A stretch of DNA of 63,497 nucleotides from Methylomonas rivi. Lineage in GTDB: Bacteria > Pseudomonadota > Gammaproteobacteria > Methylococcales > Methylomonadaceae. The notes below the pieces were generated by a model. The model saw only the letters and a program-made list of their open reading frames with translations, ran no database searches and had not been told where the DNA came from. A program made the position numbers and the translations under genes. Positions 46,731 to 55,564 of this stretch are shown in pieces. The stretch spans positions 1 to 63,497 of the forward strand of contig NZ_JANIBK010000007.1 in the NCBI RefSeq assembly GCF_024505165.1, given 5' to 3'. The stretch's first letter is position 1. Every line of letters begins with the position of its first letter.

Positions 46731-47789
46731 TTAAGCCAAACGAATTTTATGCGCGGCCCCTGCTTGTTCCTTGACCAGTTTGGGTACCAGGTAACCGGGT
46801 AACTGTTCTTGCAGGCATTGCATCAATGCCAGCGCCCGCTGTGCGGGCACTTCAAAATGGCCTACCCCGGCGGCCCGGTCCAGGCAATGCAGGTAATAGG
46901 GCAAGACGCCAATGCTGAACAGCCTTTCATTTAAACGCAGCAAGCTTTGGCAGTCGTCGTTGACGCCTTTGAGCAATACGCTTTGATTCAGCAAGGTGAC
47001 ATTGCGCTGTTTCAGGCCGTTACAGGCGCGGGCCACGTCCGCGCTCAATTCGTTGGCATGATTGGCGTGCAGCACCAACACGACGGCCTGCGGCAGGTTA
47101 GAGAGGGTGTCCAGCAACTCTGGCGTGACGCGGGCCGGCAAGACTACCGGTATGCGGCTGTGAAGGCGGATGCGCCGAACGTGGGGAATGCCGGCAACAG
47201 CGTCCAACAAGGCCTTGAGCTTATCGTCATTCAGCAGCAACGGGTCGCCGCCGCTGAGTATGACTTCCTCGATTTCCGGACGGGCGCTTATATAGGCCAA
47301 GGCCTGCTGCAGTTTCGGTTTGGAAAGCTGCTGTTCCGCATAGGGGAAATGCCGGCGGAAACAGTAGCGGCAGTTGATGGCGCAGGCGCCTGTGCAAATC
47401 AATAACACCCGGCCCCGGTATTTGTGGATGACCCCGGCCGCGGCCGCGGCGTTTAAGTCGCCCACCGGATCATGGCTGTAACCGGGGTAGTGCGCCAACT
47501 CGTCTTGCAGGGGAAGCACCTGTCTTAATAAGGGGTCGGCGGGGTCGCCGGTTGCCATGCAATCGGCAAACCCTCGCGGTACCCGCAACGGAAATTCTTT
47601 GCAATGGGGCAGTAAGGGCAAGCTAGCGGGGTCGAGTTGCAGGTGCCGGCATAACTCCGCGACACTGGAAAAGGCCTCGGCAAGTTGGCGTTGCCAGAGA
47701 GGGGGCTGGGTATTCAATACGGCTCCGGTTTTTGAAAAATTAACAAGACGGGTTTCACCGCGCCGAGGGTTTGGCGACCATTCCCGCAT
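46731..47789 (-). CDS. epmB: EF-P beta-lysylation protein EpmB (lysine 2,3-aminomutase)
   Basis: EpmB is a radical-SAM, PLP enzyme that converts (S)-alpha-lysine to (R)-beta-lysine for EF-P modification. The iron-sulfur motif is CAINCRYCFRRHFPY (CxxxCxxC). Other landmarks are PRGFADCMATGDPADPLLRQVLP, GVIHKYRGRVLLICTGAC and VILSGGDPLLL. The start is uncertain: the ATG chosen gives 352 residues, and a TTG at a GGAG site about 24 codons further in would give a length closer to E. coli. It is divergent from efp and epmA, an unusually compact module. Confidence 0.92.
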   Translation of the reverse strand: MREWSPNPRRGETRLVNFSKTGAVLNTQPPLWQRQLAEAFSSVAELCRHLQLDPASLPLLPHCKEFPLRVPRGFADCMATGDPADPLLRQVLPLQDELAHYPGYSHDPVGDLNAAAAAGVIHKYRGRVLLICTGACAINCRYCFRRHFPYAEQQLSKPKLQQALAYISARPEIEEVILSGGDPLLLNDDKLKALLDAVAGIPHVRRIRLHSRIPVVLPARVTPELLDTLSNLPQAVVLVLHANHANELSADVARACNGLKQRNVTLLNQSVLLKGVNDDCQSLLRLNERLFSIGVLPYYLHCLDRAAGVGHFEVPAQRALALMQCLQEQLPGYLVPKLVKEQAGAAHKIRLA

Positions 47790-47828
47790 GGCGCGGCAAA
47801 ACAAAAATCCCTTACCGGGCGGCTATAT

Positions 47829-47860
47829 TTGTTCTGGAGATTCGCCTTATCCATTATAAT
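47829..47860 (+). promoter_or_regulatory. Candidate promoter of efp
   Basis: A perfect TATAAT lies at 47855-47860, 32 bases before the efp ATG. Upstream, TTGTTC (47829-47834) is 20 bases away, longer than ideal; TTCTGG (47832-47837) gives a 17-base spacer but a poor match. The -10 box is the stronger part of the evidence. Confidence 0.45.
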
Positions 47861-47892
47861 CGCCCGACTTATTTTTGTTTCACGAGGAAAAA

Positions 47893-48462
47893 ATGGCGAC
47901 TTATAGCACCAACGAGTTTAAAGGCGGTTTAAAAATCATGCTGGACAACGATCCTTGTTCCATCATCGAGAACGAGTTCGTCAAGCCCGGCAAGGGCCAA
48001 GCTTTTAACCGGGTCAAAATCCGTAACCTGAAAACCGGCCGCGTGATAGAACGCACCTTTAAATCCGGCGATACGGTGGAAAGCGCCGATGTCGTCGACG
48101 TGGAAATGCAATATTTGTATAACGACGGCGAATTCTGGCACTTTATGGTGCCGGATACCTACGAACAATACCAAGCCGATAAAAATGCCGTTGCCGATGC
48201 GGTTAAGTGGCTGAAAGAACAGGATATTTGCACCATGACGCTGTGGAACGACTCCCCGCTGTCCGTAACGCCGCCCAATTTCGTCGAACTGACCATCACC
48301 GAAACCGATCCGGGCCTGAAAGGGGATACCTCGGGCGGCGGCGGCAAACCGGCGACATTGGAGTCGGGCGCGGTGGTGCGCGTGCCGCTGTTTGTGCAAA
48401 TCGGCGAGATGATCCGGGTCGATACCCGTACCGGCGAGTACGTATCCCGCGTTAAAGAATAG
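47893..48462 (+). CDS. efp: Translation elongation factor P
   Basis: EF-P rescues ribosomes stalled at polyproline stretches. The 189-residue protein shows the three OB-like domains. The modification loop is VKPGKGQAF, with Lys34, the residue beta-lysylated by EpmA in E. coli. The C-terminal signature includes [22 protein letters not shown]. The ATG is preceded by GAGGAAAAA; an in-frame TTG 18 bases upstream is rejected. The epmA GTG overlaps its stop. Confidence 0.97.
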   Translation: MATYSTNEFKGGLKIMLDNDPCSIIENEFVKPGKGQAFNRVKIRNLKTGRVIERTFKSGDTVESADVVDVEMQYLYNDGEFWHFMVPDTYEQYQADKNAVADAVKWLKEQDICTMTLWNDSPLSVTPPNFVELTITETDPGLKGDTSGGGGKPATLESGAVVRVPLFVQIGEMIRVDTRTGEYVSRVKE

Positions 48463-49436
48463 TGAAGCCTAGCTGGCGGCCGGTGGCGGATATTCGGCAA
48501 TTGCGGCAACGCGCGCAATTGCTGGCCGCCATTCGCCGGTTTTTTGCCGAGCGCGAGGTACTGGAAGTGGAAACCCCGCTGCTGTGCCGCGCCACCGGCA
48601 CCGATCCCAATCTGGATTTTTTTTCCAGTCGATTCCATAGTCCGCCAAATCCGCAAACCCTGTTTCTGCAAACCTCTCCCGAGTTTGCCATGAAGCGCTT
48701 GTTGGCCGCGGGCAGCGGCAGCATTTACCAAATTTGCAAAGCCTTTCGCAACGGCGAGGCCGGGCGCTTTCACAATCCGGAATTTACCATTTTGGAATGG
48801 TATCGGGTCGGTTTCACGCTGCAACAGTTGATGGACGAAGTCGCCGAATTGCTGCTCGGCCTGTTGGCGCCGAAGCTGCCGCACTTGTCGGTGAGGCGGA
48901 TCGGCTATCAACAGCTATTCAAACGGCACACAGGCTTGGACGCCCTGTGTTTCAATCGGCAGGCCTACCGGGAATATGCCGTTGATTACCCCGAAGCCGA
49001 TGGCATGTGCGGCGAGGATCACGCCTTGTGGCTGGATTTCTTGTTCAGCCATTGCGTACAAAACCGTATGCCGGAAGATACGATTTGTTTGGTGCACGGT
49101 TATCCGGCCATACAGTCGTCCCTGGCTCGCCTAAACTCTGATGATACGCGAGTGGCGGAGCGATTCGAGGTGTTTATTAACGGCATGGAACTGGGCAACG
49201 GTTTTTTCGAACTGTCCGACGCGGACGAGCAGGAGGCTCGTTTTGACCGGGAAATAGCTCGCCGCCGCCGGCAGGCGCTGCCGGACGTGGCGAAGGACCG
49301 GCTGTTTCTGGCCGCGCTACGATCGGGCCTGCCGGAGTGTAGCGGCGTGGCGATAGGTTTGGACCGGTTATTGATGATAGCCACGGGCTGCGAAGAGATT
49401 GCCGAGGTACTGGCTTTTCCGGTCGGCAATGCTTGA
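48462..49436 (+). CDS. epmA: EF-P--(R)-beta-lysine ligase EpmA
   Basis: EpmA is a class II lysyl-tRNA-synthetase paralogue that attaches beta-lysine to EF-P. The 324-residue protein lacks the N-terminal anticodon-binding domain of LysRS. It has motif 1-like VLEVETPLLCRATGTDP, motif 2 FRNGEAGRFHNPEFTILEWYR (about 103-123, seen as separate FRNGE and PEFTILEWY blocks) and motif 3 GVAIGLDRLLMI. The start is GTG, overlapping the efp stop by one base, so the two are translationally coupled. Confidence 0.95.
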   Translation: MKPSWRPVADIRQLRQRAQLLAAIRRFFAEREVLEVETPLLCRATGTDPNLDFFSSRFHSPPNPQTLFLQTSPEFAMKRLLAAGSGSIYQICKAFRNGEAGRFHNPEFTILEWYRVGFTLQQLMDEVAELLLGLLAPKLPHLSVRRIGYQQLFKRHTGLDALCFNRQAYREYAVDYPEADGMCGEDHALWLDFLFSHCVQNRMPEDTICLVHGYPAIQSSLARLNSDDTRVAERFEVFINGMELGNGFFELSDADEQEARFDREIARRRRQALPDVAKDRLFLAALRSGLPECSGVAIGLDRLLMIATGCEEIAEVLAFPVGNA

Positions 49437-49512
49437 CGGACGCGGCGCGCCTCGGGATGTTTCCCCAACTCAGCCTGCATTCGATTGCCTGTAGCCTTTT
49501 GCTTTTGGAGAC

Positions 49513-49613
49513 TGTCGTAAAAGCCAAAATGTAGGTTGGGTTAGCGTAGCGTAACCCAACAAAATCAAAACGTTGGACTTTATTGCATTCAGCCCGACCT
49601 ACCTTTTACGACA
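49513..49613. repeat. Nested palindromic extragenic element (about 100 bp)
   Basis: The outer arms TGTCGTAAAAG (49513-49523) and CTTTTACGACA (49603-49613) are perfect inverted repeats. A second pair follows inside: GTAGGTTGGG (49531-49540) against CCCGACCTAC (49593-49602), with one mismatch. A separate hairpin, GTTGGGTTA with TAACCCAAC, lies at 49535-49560. It carries no reading frame. The structure suggests a REP- or MITE-type element. The intergenic gap (49437-49704) holds nothing else that I recognise. Confidence 0.8.
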
Positions 49614-49704
49614 ACCTCTTTTGGGGGGCGAACAAATCGCCTGCCTTTCATGCGGTCTTCAGTATAATCGCCGTTTACCATAACAATAATAAATGGGGAG
49701 TCTC

Positions 49705-50634
49705 ATGTACGGTATCGACAGCTTTTTTGAAAACCAGTATCTACGCCTGCAAGCTCATCCGCGGTATCTACAACTTATGGCGCTGCCGGCCCCGCAACGT
49801 TGGGGGGCGATTGCCGGGCTGTTCCTGTTGAGCCAGATAGTGGTGTTCGGCGGTCTGTACATCATTTTCGATAAAGTGGTGGTCGTGGGGTTTCTGGCCA
49901 GCATTCTGGCCGGTTTGGCGACCGGTGTGGGAGCTTTGCCGGCCTTGTTTTTTAAGGATATTTCCACGCGTTTGTTTAACAGTATGTTGGGTGCGGCGGC
50001 AGGCGTGATGCTGGCGGCTACCGCGTTTTCCCTGTTGGTGCCCGGCATTGATTACGGCGAACAGATTTGGCCGGGCAAGGGGCTGCTGGTTGTGTCGGCG
50101 GGCATGGTCATAGGCGCTTTGTTTTTACATTTCGCCGACCAAAAATTGCCGCACCTGCACTTCGATACCGTGGCGGACGAGAGTTTGGATTCGCTGCAAA
50201 AGATCTCCCTGTTCATTATCGCCATCACGATTCATAATTTCCCGGAAGGCATGTCGGTCGGGGTGAGCTTCGGCACCGGTGATATGAAAAACGGCGTGGT
50301 GTTGGCGGTGGCGATAGCCTTGCAAAATCTGCCGGAGGGTCTGGCGGTCGCATTGCCCTTGGTCGGCTTGGGTTATAACAAATGGAAAGCTGTAGGCTTA
50401 GCCACTTTGACCGGCTTGGTAGAGCCGGTGGGCGGGCTGCTGGGCATTACCATGGTCACCGTGTTTTCTTCGGTGTTGCCCGTAGCCATGGGCTTTGCCG
50501 CCGGCGCCATGTTGTTTGTCATCAGCGAAGAAATTATCCCGGAGACTCACTCCAAGGGCCGTTCGCGTATCGCGACTTTTTCATTGATGCTGGGTTTTAT
50601 CGTCATGATGATGCTGGACAAAATCTTGGGATGA
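49705..50634 (+). CDS. ZIP-family divalent metal transporter
   Basis: An integral membrane protein of 309 residues with about eight hydrophobic segments. The ZIP metal-site helices are clear: ITIHNFPEGMSVGVSFGTG (about 172-190) and ALQNLPEGLAVALPLVGLG (about 202-220), with the HNxPEG and NxPEG metal ligands. A histidine-containing loop (HFADQKLPHLHFD) precedes them. Members import zinc, iron or manganese; the ion cannot be read from sequence. The ATG is chosen over one four codons upstream because GGGGAG precedes it. Confidence 0.9.
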   Translation: MYGIDSFFENQYLRLQAHPRYLQLMALPAPQRWGAIAGLFLLSQIVVFGGLYIIFDKVVVVGFLASILAGLATGVGALPALFFKDISTRLFNSMLGAAAGVMLAATAFSLLVPGIDYGEQIWPGKGLLVVSAGMVIGALFLHFADQKLPHLHFDTVADESLDSLQKISLFIIAITIHNFPEGMSVGVSFGTGDMKNGVVLAVAIALQNLPEGLAVALPLVGLGYNKWKAVGLATLTGLVEPVGGLLGITMVTVFSSVLPVAMGFAAGAMLFVISEEIIPETHSKGRSRIATFSLMLGFIVMMMLDKILG

Positions 50635-50714
50635 AGTCCACATAATCAGCGAAAGGTAAAAGACAAAATGCCGACGACGACTACCTTAAGCCTGCCAGCT
50701 TATTTCTTTTGCCT

Positions 50715-51371
50715 ATGGACGCCTCAACTCAAATCATTACGTATGTTCAAAATATCGATTTTCCGCAACTGGCCGCGACTTCGGCCACCAGTTTTGCCTT
50801 AATCGCGGCGGCGGAGATAGGCGATAAAAGCCAGCTGGTGTGCATGACCCTGGCATCCCGGCACCGCGCCGCACCGGTGATCTGGGGCGCGATAGCGGCC
50901 TTTGCCCTGTTAAATACTTTGGCGGTGGTTTTTGGCGCCGCCATGGCAAGCTGGCTGCCGGATTATCTGGTGGCCGCGGCGGTGGCGCTATTATTTGCCG
51001 GTTTCGGTGCTCATGCCTTACTGAATCATGGGGACGATGGAGATGAGGACGAAGTGGTGGAAAAAAGCGGGCACGGTATTTTTTTTACCACCTTTCTGCT
51101 CATTACCTTGGCGGAATTTGGCGATAAAACCCAGCTGGCGGTTGTGGCCTTGAGCAGTACCGCCGTTCCCGCCGCCGTTTGGCTGGGGGCCACTTTGGCG
51201 CTTACCTTTACCTCGGGGCTGGGCGTGTGGGCCGGCCGTACCGTGCTGCAGCGCATGCCGTTGAATTTCCTGCATAAAGTCAGCGGGATAATTTTTATCC
51301 TGTTGGCGGCGGTGGCAGCCTATCAAGCCTATACGGCTGTCCGGCCGACCGACTGGCTGCCGGTGTTTTAA
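50715..51371 (+). CDS. GDT1/UPF0016 family cation transporter
   Basis: A 218-residue membrane protein with two repeated halves, each with the family signature: AAAEIGDKSQLVCM (about 31-44) and LAEFGDKTQLAVVAL (about 133-147). The ExGDKS/T acidic residues bind the transported Mn2+ or Ca2+. Bacterial members (MneA-like) export manganese. An acidic loop (HGDDGDEDEVVEK) separates the halves. It follows the ZIP gene by 80 bases, so the two may balance the same metal. The start is ATG; an in-frame TTG two codons upstream is an alternative. I looked for a manganese riboswitch upstream and did not find one. Confidence 0.9.
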   Translation: MDASTQIITYVQNIDFPQLAATSATSFALIAAAEIGDKSQLVCMTLASRHRAAPVIWGAIAAFALLNTLAVVFGAAMASWLPDYLVAAAVALLFAGFGAHALLNHGDDGDEDEVVEKSGHGIFFTTFLLITLAEFGDKTQLAVVALSSTAVPAAVWLGATLALTFTSGLGVWAGRTVLQRMPLNFLHKVSGIIFILLAAVAAYQAYTAVRPTDWLPVF

Positions 51372-51397
51372 CAGCCTAACGAGCCGGAGCGATCGGT

Positions 51398-54300
51398 ATG
51401 GTTCTTCCGCATTATACAAGGCAGGATGTTTTCAGCATGCTGCTGATAGCGGCGGGGTATGCGTTGCTGGGGAAGCTGGTACTGAATTATTTTTCCGCCG
51501 CCGGCAACGTTACCCTGGTGTGGTTTCCCGGCGGCATGGCCCTGGCGATTTTACTGTTAAAAGGACTGAAATTTTGGCCGGGTGTATTTGTGGGCGCCTT
51601 TGCCGCCGGTTTGCTGGTCAAAAACGCCTACGGGCTGTGTCTATTTATTGCCTTGGGCAATACCTTGGAGTCGGTAACGGCCGCCTGGTTACTTAAGCGG
51701 ATTCCCTCATTTTTCCTACAATTAAGACGGCCGCTCGATTTGGCGTGGCTGACCGGTGCCGGTCTGGGCTGTTCCCTGATCAGCGGCGTCATGGGCCCCG
51801 GCGCGTTATGGCTGGACGGCGTGTTCTCAGGCCAAGCCGTGCCAAGCGTCATGTTCCATTGGTGGATGGCGGACGTATTCGGCATTATTTCGACCACGCC
51901 GTTTATATTGATTTGGCGTTATTGGCCGGCCGATTGGTTTATTAAAGACCGCCTGCCGGAAACCTTGGGGTTTCTTGTCCTCAGTTTGTCGATAACACTG
52001 GCGGTGTTTCTGGATGTTTTTAAGGAGCAGATAGGCGAACTGCCGCATGGTTACTGGATGTTTGCCGTCATGTTTTGGGGGGGCATGCGTTTCGGCCGCC
52101 ATGGCGTGCAATTGGTAGCGGCTTTCACGGCAGTTACTGCGTTGATGGGGGCTGCGCGGGGGGTGGGGTATTTTGCCGACGATTTCGAAAAATCCGGGAT
52201 GTGGAATTACTGGCTGTTTCAAACGCTGTTTTCCTGGATTGGTACCGTGTTGGCGTTAACCTTGCACAATGAGCGCCAAGCCCATGCCAAATTATTCGCC
52301 AGCGAACACCGGTTGCAAGCCATTATCGACGCCTCGCCGGTCGCTTACGCCTTAAATGACGACCGGCACAACATCACGTTGCTTAATCCGGCGTTTATCG
52401 CAACCTTTGGTTACACCCTGGCGGATATCCCCTCGTTAGCGGACTGGTGGCCTAAGGCCTATCCCGATCCCGGCTACCGGCAATGGGTGAAAACCACATG
52501 GCGGCAACGGCTGCGGCAGGCCAAGGAAACCGGCCAACCCTTTCAGCCGTTTGAGGTGGATATTCGGTGCAAAAATGACGACGTCAAGCATGTTCTGGTC
52601 GGCGCCGGGCCGTTGGAAGGCGTATATTCCGGCGAGCATTTAATCACGTTATTGGACATGACCGAGCAGGCCAGAGCTAGCCGGGCGCTGTCGAATTCTA
52701 ATATTTTATTGCAATCCATTTTGGAAACCTTGCCGTTGCGGGTGTTCTGGAAAGATACCAAGTCGCGGTATCTGGGCGCCAACCGCCTGTTTGCCCAGGA
52801 TGCGGGGATGGCTTCCGTGGCCGACCTATTAGGTAAAAACGACCATGAATTGCAATGGTGGGAACAGGCCGCTGTTTACCAACAGGACGATCGGCAAATC
52901 ATGCAGTCCGGCGCCGGCCGATTGAATGCCGAAGAGCTGAAAACCATGCCCGACGGGGAAAAGATCTGGTTGAATACCTTCAAACTGCCGTTGCGTAATA
53001 GCGACAACCAAATTATCGGCATTGTCGGTGCGTATGAAGACATTAGCATGCGCAAGCGGATCGAAGACCAGCTGTTATGGCGCTCCACATTTTTGGAAAC
53101 CTTGTTGGAATGCTCGCCCGACGGGATTCTGGCGGTGGATAAAGAAGGGCGCAAATTGTTGCAAAACCAGCGGGTGGCGGACTTATGGAGCATTCCGGCG
53201 GAGGTGGCAAACCACCCCGACGATGCCGTGCAAGTGGAGTTCGTTAAAAATAAACTCGGCAATCCGGCCGAATTTTTGGAAAAAGTGACTTATCTGTATG
53301 CCCATCCGGACATCGTCTGCCGCGATGTCATCGAACTGCGGGACGGCATCATCCTGGAACGGTATTCCGCTCCGGTCAAGGACAGGCTGGGCAATTACTA
53401 CGGCCGCATCTGGCAATTCACCGATATCACCCCCTTCCGGCGGGCCCAGAAAGATTTGCAATTCAAGGAGTATTACCAGCGCGCCCTATTGGACAATTTT
53501 CCATTTTTGGTTTGGATTAAAGACCGGCAAAGCCGCTATTTGGCGGTAAACCGGGTATTCGCCGAAGCTTGCGGCATTGGTATCGGCGATGTGGCCGGTA
53601 AGACGGATTTCGATATTTTTCCGGCCCGCTTGGCGAGGATTTTTCTGGCGGAAGATGAACGGGTCATGCGGGATGGCCGGCCGAGAAGTATTGAAACGGA
53701 CCTGAAGATATTGGCCGAGGCCGCTTGGCTGGAGGTTTTTCAAGCGCCTTTACTGGATAAGCAGGGGCAAGTATTGGGTACGGTCGGGTTTGCCCGCGAT
53801 ATCAGTCAAAATAAAGCCGCGGAGGAGGCTTTAAAGCTGGCCGACCTGGTGTTTGAACATAGCGGCGGGGCCATACTGGTTGCCGATGCCGATAACAAAA
53901 TTGTGCATGTAAATTCGGCATTTACCAAACTCACCGGTTTTAGCCGCGAGGATGTACTGGGTAAGAACCCGAAAATTTTGGCGTCGGGCGAGCACGATGC
54001 TGACTTTTACCGCGCGATGTGGCAAAGCCTTAACCAGACGGGCAGCTGGCGGGGAACCGTAAAAAACCGCCGCAAGGATGGCGAAGGTTACAGCGAAGGC
54101 ATCGCCATCCATACCCTTTTCGACAGTCGAGGCCGGCCGATTCGGCGCGTGGCGTTTTTTTTCGATATTGCCCAACACCAGGATGCGGAAGAACAAGTTT
54201 GGCGCCAAGCCAATTTCGACCCGTTAACCGGGTTGCCTAATCGGCATTTGGCGCGCAGGCGATTGGGAGAGGAGATTAAACAGGCTCATCGCACTCGGCA

Positions 54301-55498
54301 GCGCCTGGCTTTGCTGATCATCGACCTGGATCGGTTCAAGGAAATCAACGATACCTTGGGACATGAACTGGGGGATGAGCTGTTGCAGCAAGCCGCCAAG
54401 CGGCTGGTTGCCTCCGTGCGCGACTCCGATACCGTGGGCCGGTTGGGCGGGGATGAGTTTGTCGTGATTTTGAATGGCCTGGAAAGCGCCGGCGGCCCCG
54501 AGCCGGTGGCCCAAAAACTGCTGGAGCAATTAAGCCGGCCGTTTACCTTGCAGAATGAACCCGTGTACGTTTCGGCCAGTTTGGGCATTACCTTGTACCC
54601 GGACGATGGGCAGGAGCTGAGCCAGTTGCTGAGAAATGCCGACCAGGCCATGTATGCGGCCAAGGCCAAGGGCAGAAATTGCTACAGTTTTTTTACCCCG
54701 TCCATGCAGGCCGAGTTGAGCGCGCGGGCGGCAATGGTAAACGATTTGCGCGGCGCCCTTGCCAGACAGGAATTCGCGCTGGTTTACCAGCCTATCGTGG
54801 AGCTCGCCACCCGGCGCGTGTATAAAGCCGAGGCCCTGCTGCGTTGGCGTCACCCTTTGCGCGGCTTGATCAGCCCGGCCGATTTTGTGCCTTTGGCCGA
54901 ACAAACCGGCCTGATTAATGAAATCGGCGATTGGGTGTTCCATGTCGCCGTGGCGCAGGCGAACCATTGGCGGCAAATACTGCATCCGGATTTTCAAGTC
55001 GGCATCAACAAGTCGCCGATGCAGTTTTTGGACCTTCGCCATGACCCGGCCGATTGGATTCGTTATTTGCAAGACCACGATGCGCTGGGTCAGTCCGTGG
55101 TGGTGGAGATTACCGAGGGGTTATTACTGGAAGCCAATAACAGAACGGCCGAACATTTATTGGTGTTCCGCGACGCCGGCATTCAAGTTGCCATAGACGA
55201 TTTCGGCACCGGCTATTCTTCTCTGTCGTATTTAAAGAAATTCGATATCGATTATTTGAAAATCGACCAATCCTTCGTGCGCAATCTGAGTCCGGAATCC
55301 AGCGATTTCGTGTTATGCGAGGCCATCATTGTGATGGCGCATAAATTGGGTTTAAAAGTCATTGCGGAAGGGGTGGAAACCCAAGCGCAATGCGATTTAT
55401 TGACGTCGATAGGCTGCGATTTCGCGCAGGGCTACCTGTTTTCCAAGCCCCTGACCGCGGAGAAGTTTGAAGAGCAATTTAAAAGTGAGAACGGCTAA
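51398..55498 (+). CDS. MASE1-PAS(5)-GGDEF-EAL cyclic-di-GMP signalling protein
   Basis: A 1366-residue protein. The N-terminal MASE1 membrane domain (1 to about 290, eight or so hydrophobic segments, with TLVWFPGGMALAILLL) is followed by five PAS-like units (about 303-425, 428-555, 560-685, 690-805, 812-930). GGDEF (935-1095) has an intact GGDEF at 1017-1021 and an RxxD inhibitory site just before. EAL (1115-1355) has EAL at 1144-1146 and DDFGTGYSS. Both catalytic domains look complete. It stands alone on the plus strand, after the GDT1 gene. Confidence 0.94.
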   Translation: MVLPHYTRQDVFSMLLIAAGYALLGKLVLNYFSAAGNVTLVWFPGGMALAILLLKGLKFWPGVFVGAFAAGLLVKNAYGLCLFIALGNTLESVTAAWLLKRIPSFFLQLRRPLDLAWLTGAGLGCSLISGVMGPGALWLDGVFSGQAVPSVMFHWWMADVFGIISTTPFILIWRYWPADWFIKDRLPETLGFLVLSLSITLAVFLDVFKEQIGELPHGYWMFAVMFWGGMRFGRHGVQLVAAFTAVTALMGAARGVGYFADDFEKSGMWNYWLFQTLFSWIGTVLALTLHNERQAHAKLFASEHRLQAIIDASPVAYALNDDRHNITLLNPAFIATFGYTLADIPSLADWWPKAYPDPGYRQWVKTTWRQRLRQAKETGQPFQPFEVDIRCKNDDVKHVLVGAGPLEGVYSGEHLITLLDMTEQARASRALSNSNILLQSILETLPLRVFWKDTKSRYLGANRLFAQDAGMASVADLLGKNDHELQWWEQAAVYQQDDRQIMQSGAGRLNAEELKTMPDGEKIWLNTFKLPLRNSDNQIIGIVGAYEDISMRKRIEDQLLWRSTFLETLLECSPDGILAVDKEGRKLLQNQRVADLWSIPAEVANHPDDAVQVEFVKNKLGNPAEFLEKVTYLYAHPDIVCRDVIELRDGIILERYSAPVKDRLGNYYGRIWQFTDITPFRRAQKDLQFKEYYQRALLDNFPFLVWIKDRQSRYLAVNRVFAEACGIGIGDVAGKTDFDIFPARLARIFLAEDERVMRDGRPRSIETDLKILAEAAWLEVFQAPLLDKQGQVLGTVGFARDISQNKAAEEALKLADLVFEHSGGAILVADADNKIVHVNSAFTKLTGFSREDVLGKNPKILASGEHDADFYRAMWQSLNQTGSWRGTVKNRRKDGEGYSEGIAIHTLFDSRGRPIRRVAFFFDIAQHQDAEEQVWRQANFDPLTGLPNRHLARRRLGEEIKQAHRTRQRLALLIIDLDRFKEINDTLGHELGDELLQQAAKRLVASVRDSDTVGRLGGDEFVVILNGLESAGGPEPVAQKLLEQLSRPFTLQNEPVYVSASLGITLYPDDGQELSQLLRNADQAMYAAKAKGRNCYSFFTPSMQAELSARAAMVNDLRGALARQEFALVYQPIVELATRRVYKAEALLRWRHPLRGLISPADFVPLAEQTGLINEIGDWVFHVAVAQANHWRQILHPDFQVGINKSPMQFLDLRHDPADWIRYLQDHDALGQSVVVEITEGLLLEANNRTAEHLLVFRDAGIQVAIDDFGTGYSSLSYLKKFDIDYLKIDQSFVRNLSPESSDFVLCEAIIVMAHKLGLKVIAEGVETQAQCDLLTSIGCDFAQGYLFSKPLTAEKFEEQFKSENG

Positions 55499-55517
55499 AC
55501 GGACGCCGGTTGCCCGG

Positions 55518-55548
55518 AAGGTAGAGACGCGCTCCGCGTTTCTACCTT
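55518..55548. repeat. Hairpin repeat between convergent genes
   Basis: AAGGTAGAGACGCG (55518-55531) pairs with CGCGTTTCTACCTT (55535-55548) over a three-base loop, with one G-T wobble. It lies between the stops of the MASE1 gene and rnd, so it can act as a bidirectional terminator. Palindromes with a GAGACGCG core are often repeated in genomes; this window shows one copy. Confidence 0.7.
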
Positions 55549-55564
55549 AGTCCATCCAGGACAG

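Noticed and set aside
47875-47892. TTG start six codons upstream of the efp ATG
   Set aside because: The ATG has a strong GAGGAAAAA site and matches the family N-terminus.
50635-50714. Manganese (yybP-ykoY) riboswitch upstream of the GDT1 gene
   Set aside because: The gap is only 80 bases and the conserved GGGGAGUAG and GGGAGACC-type blocks are not present.
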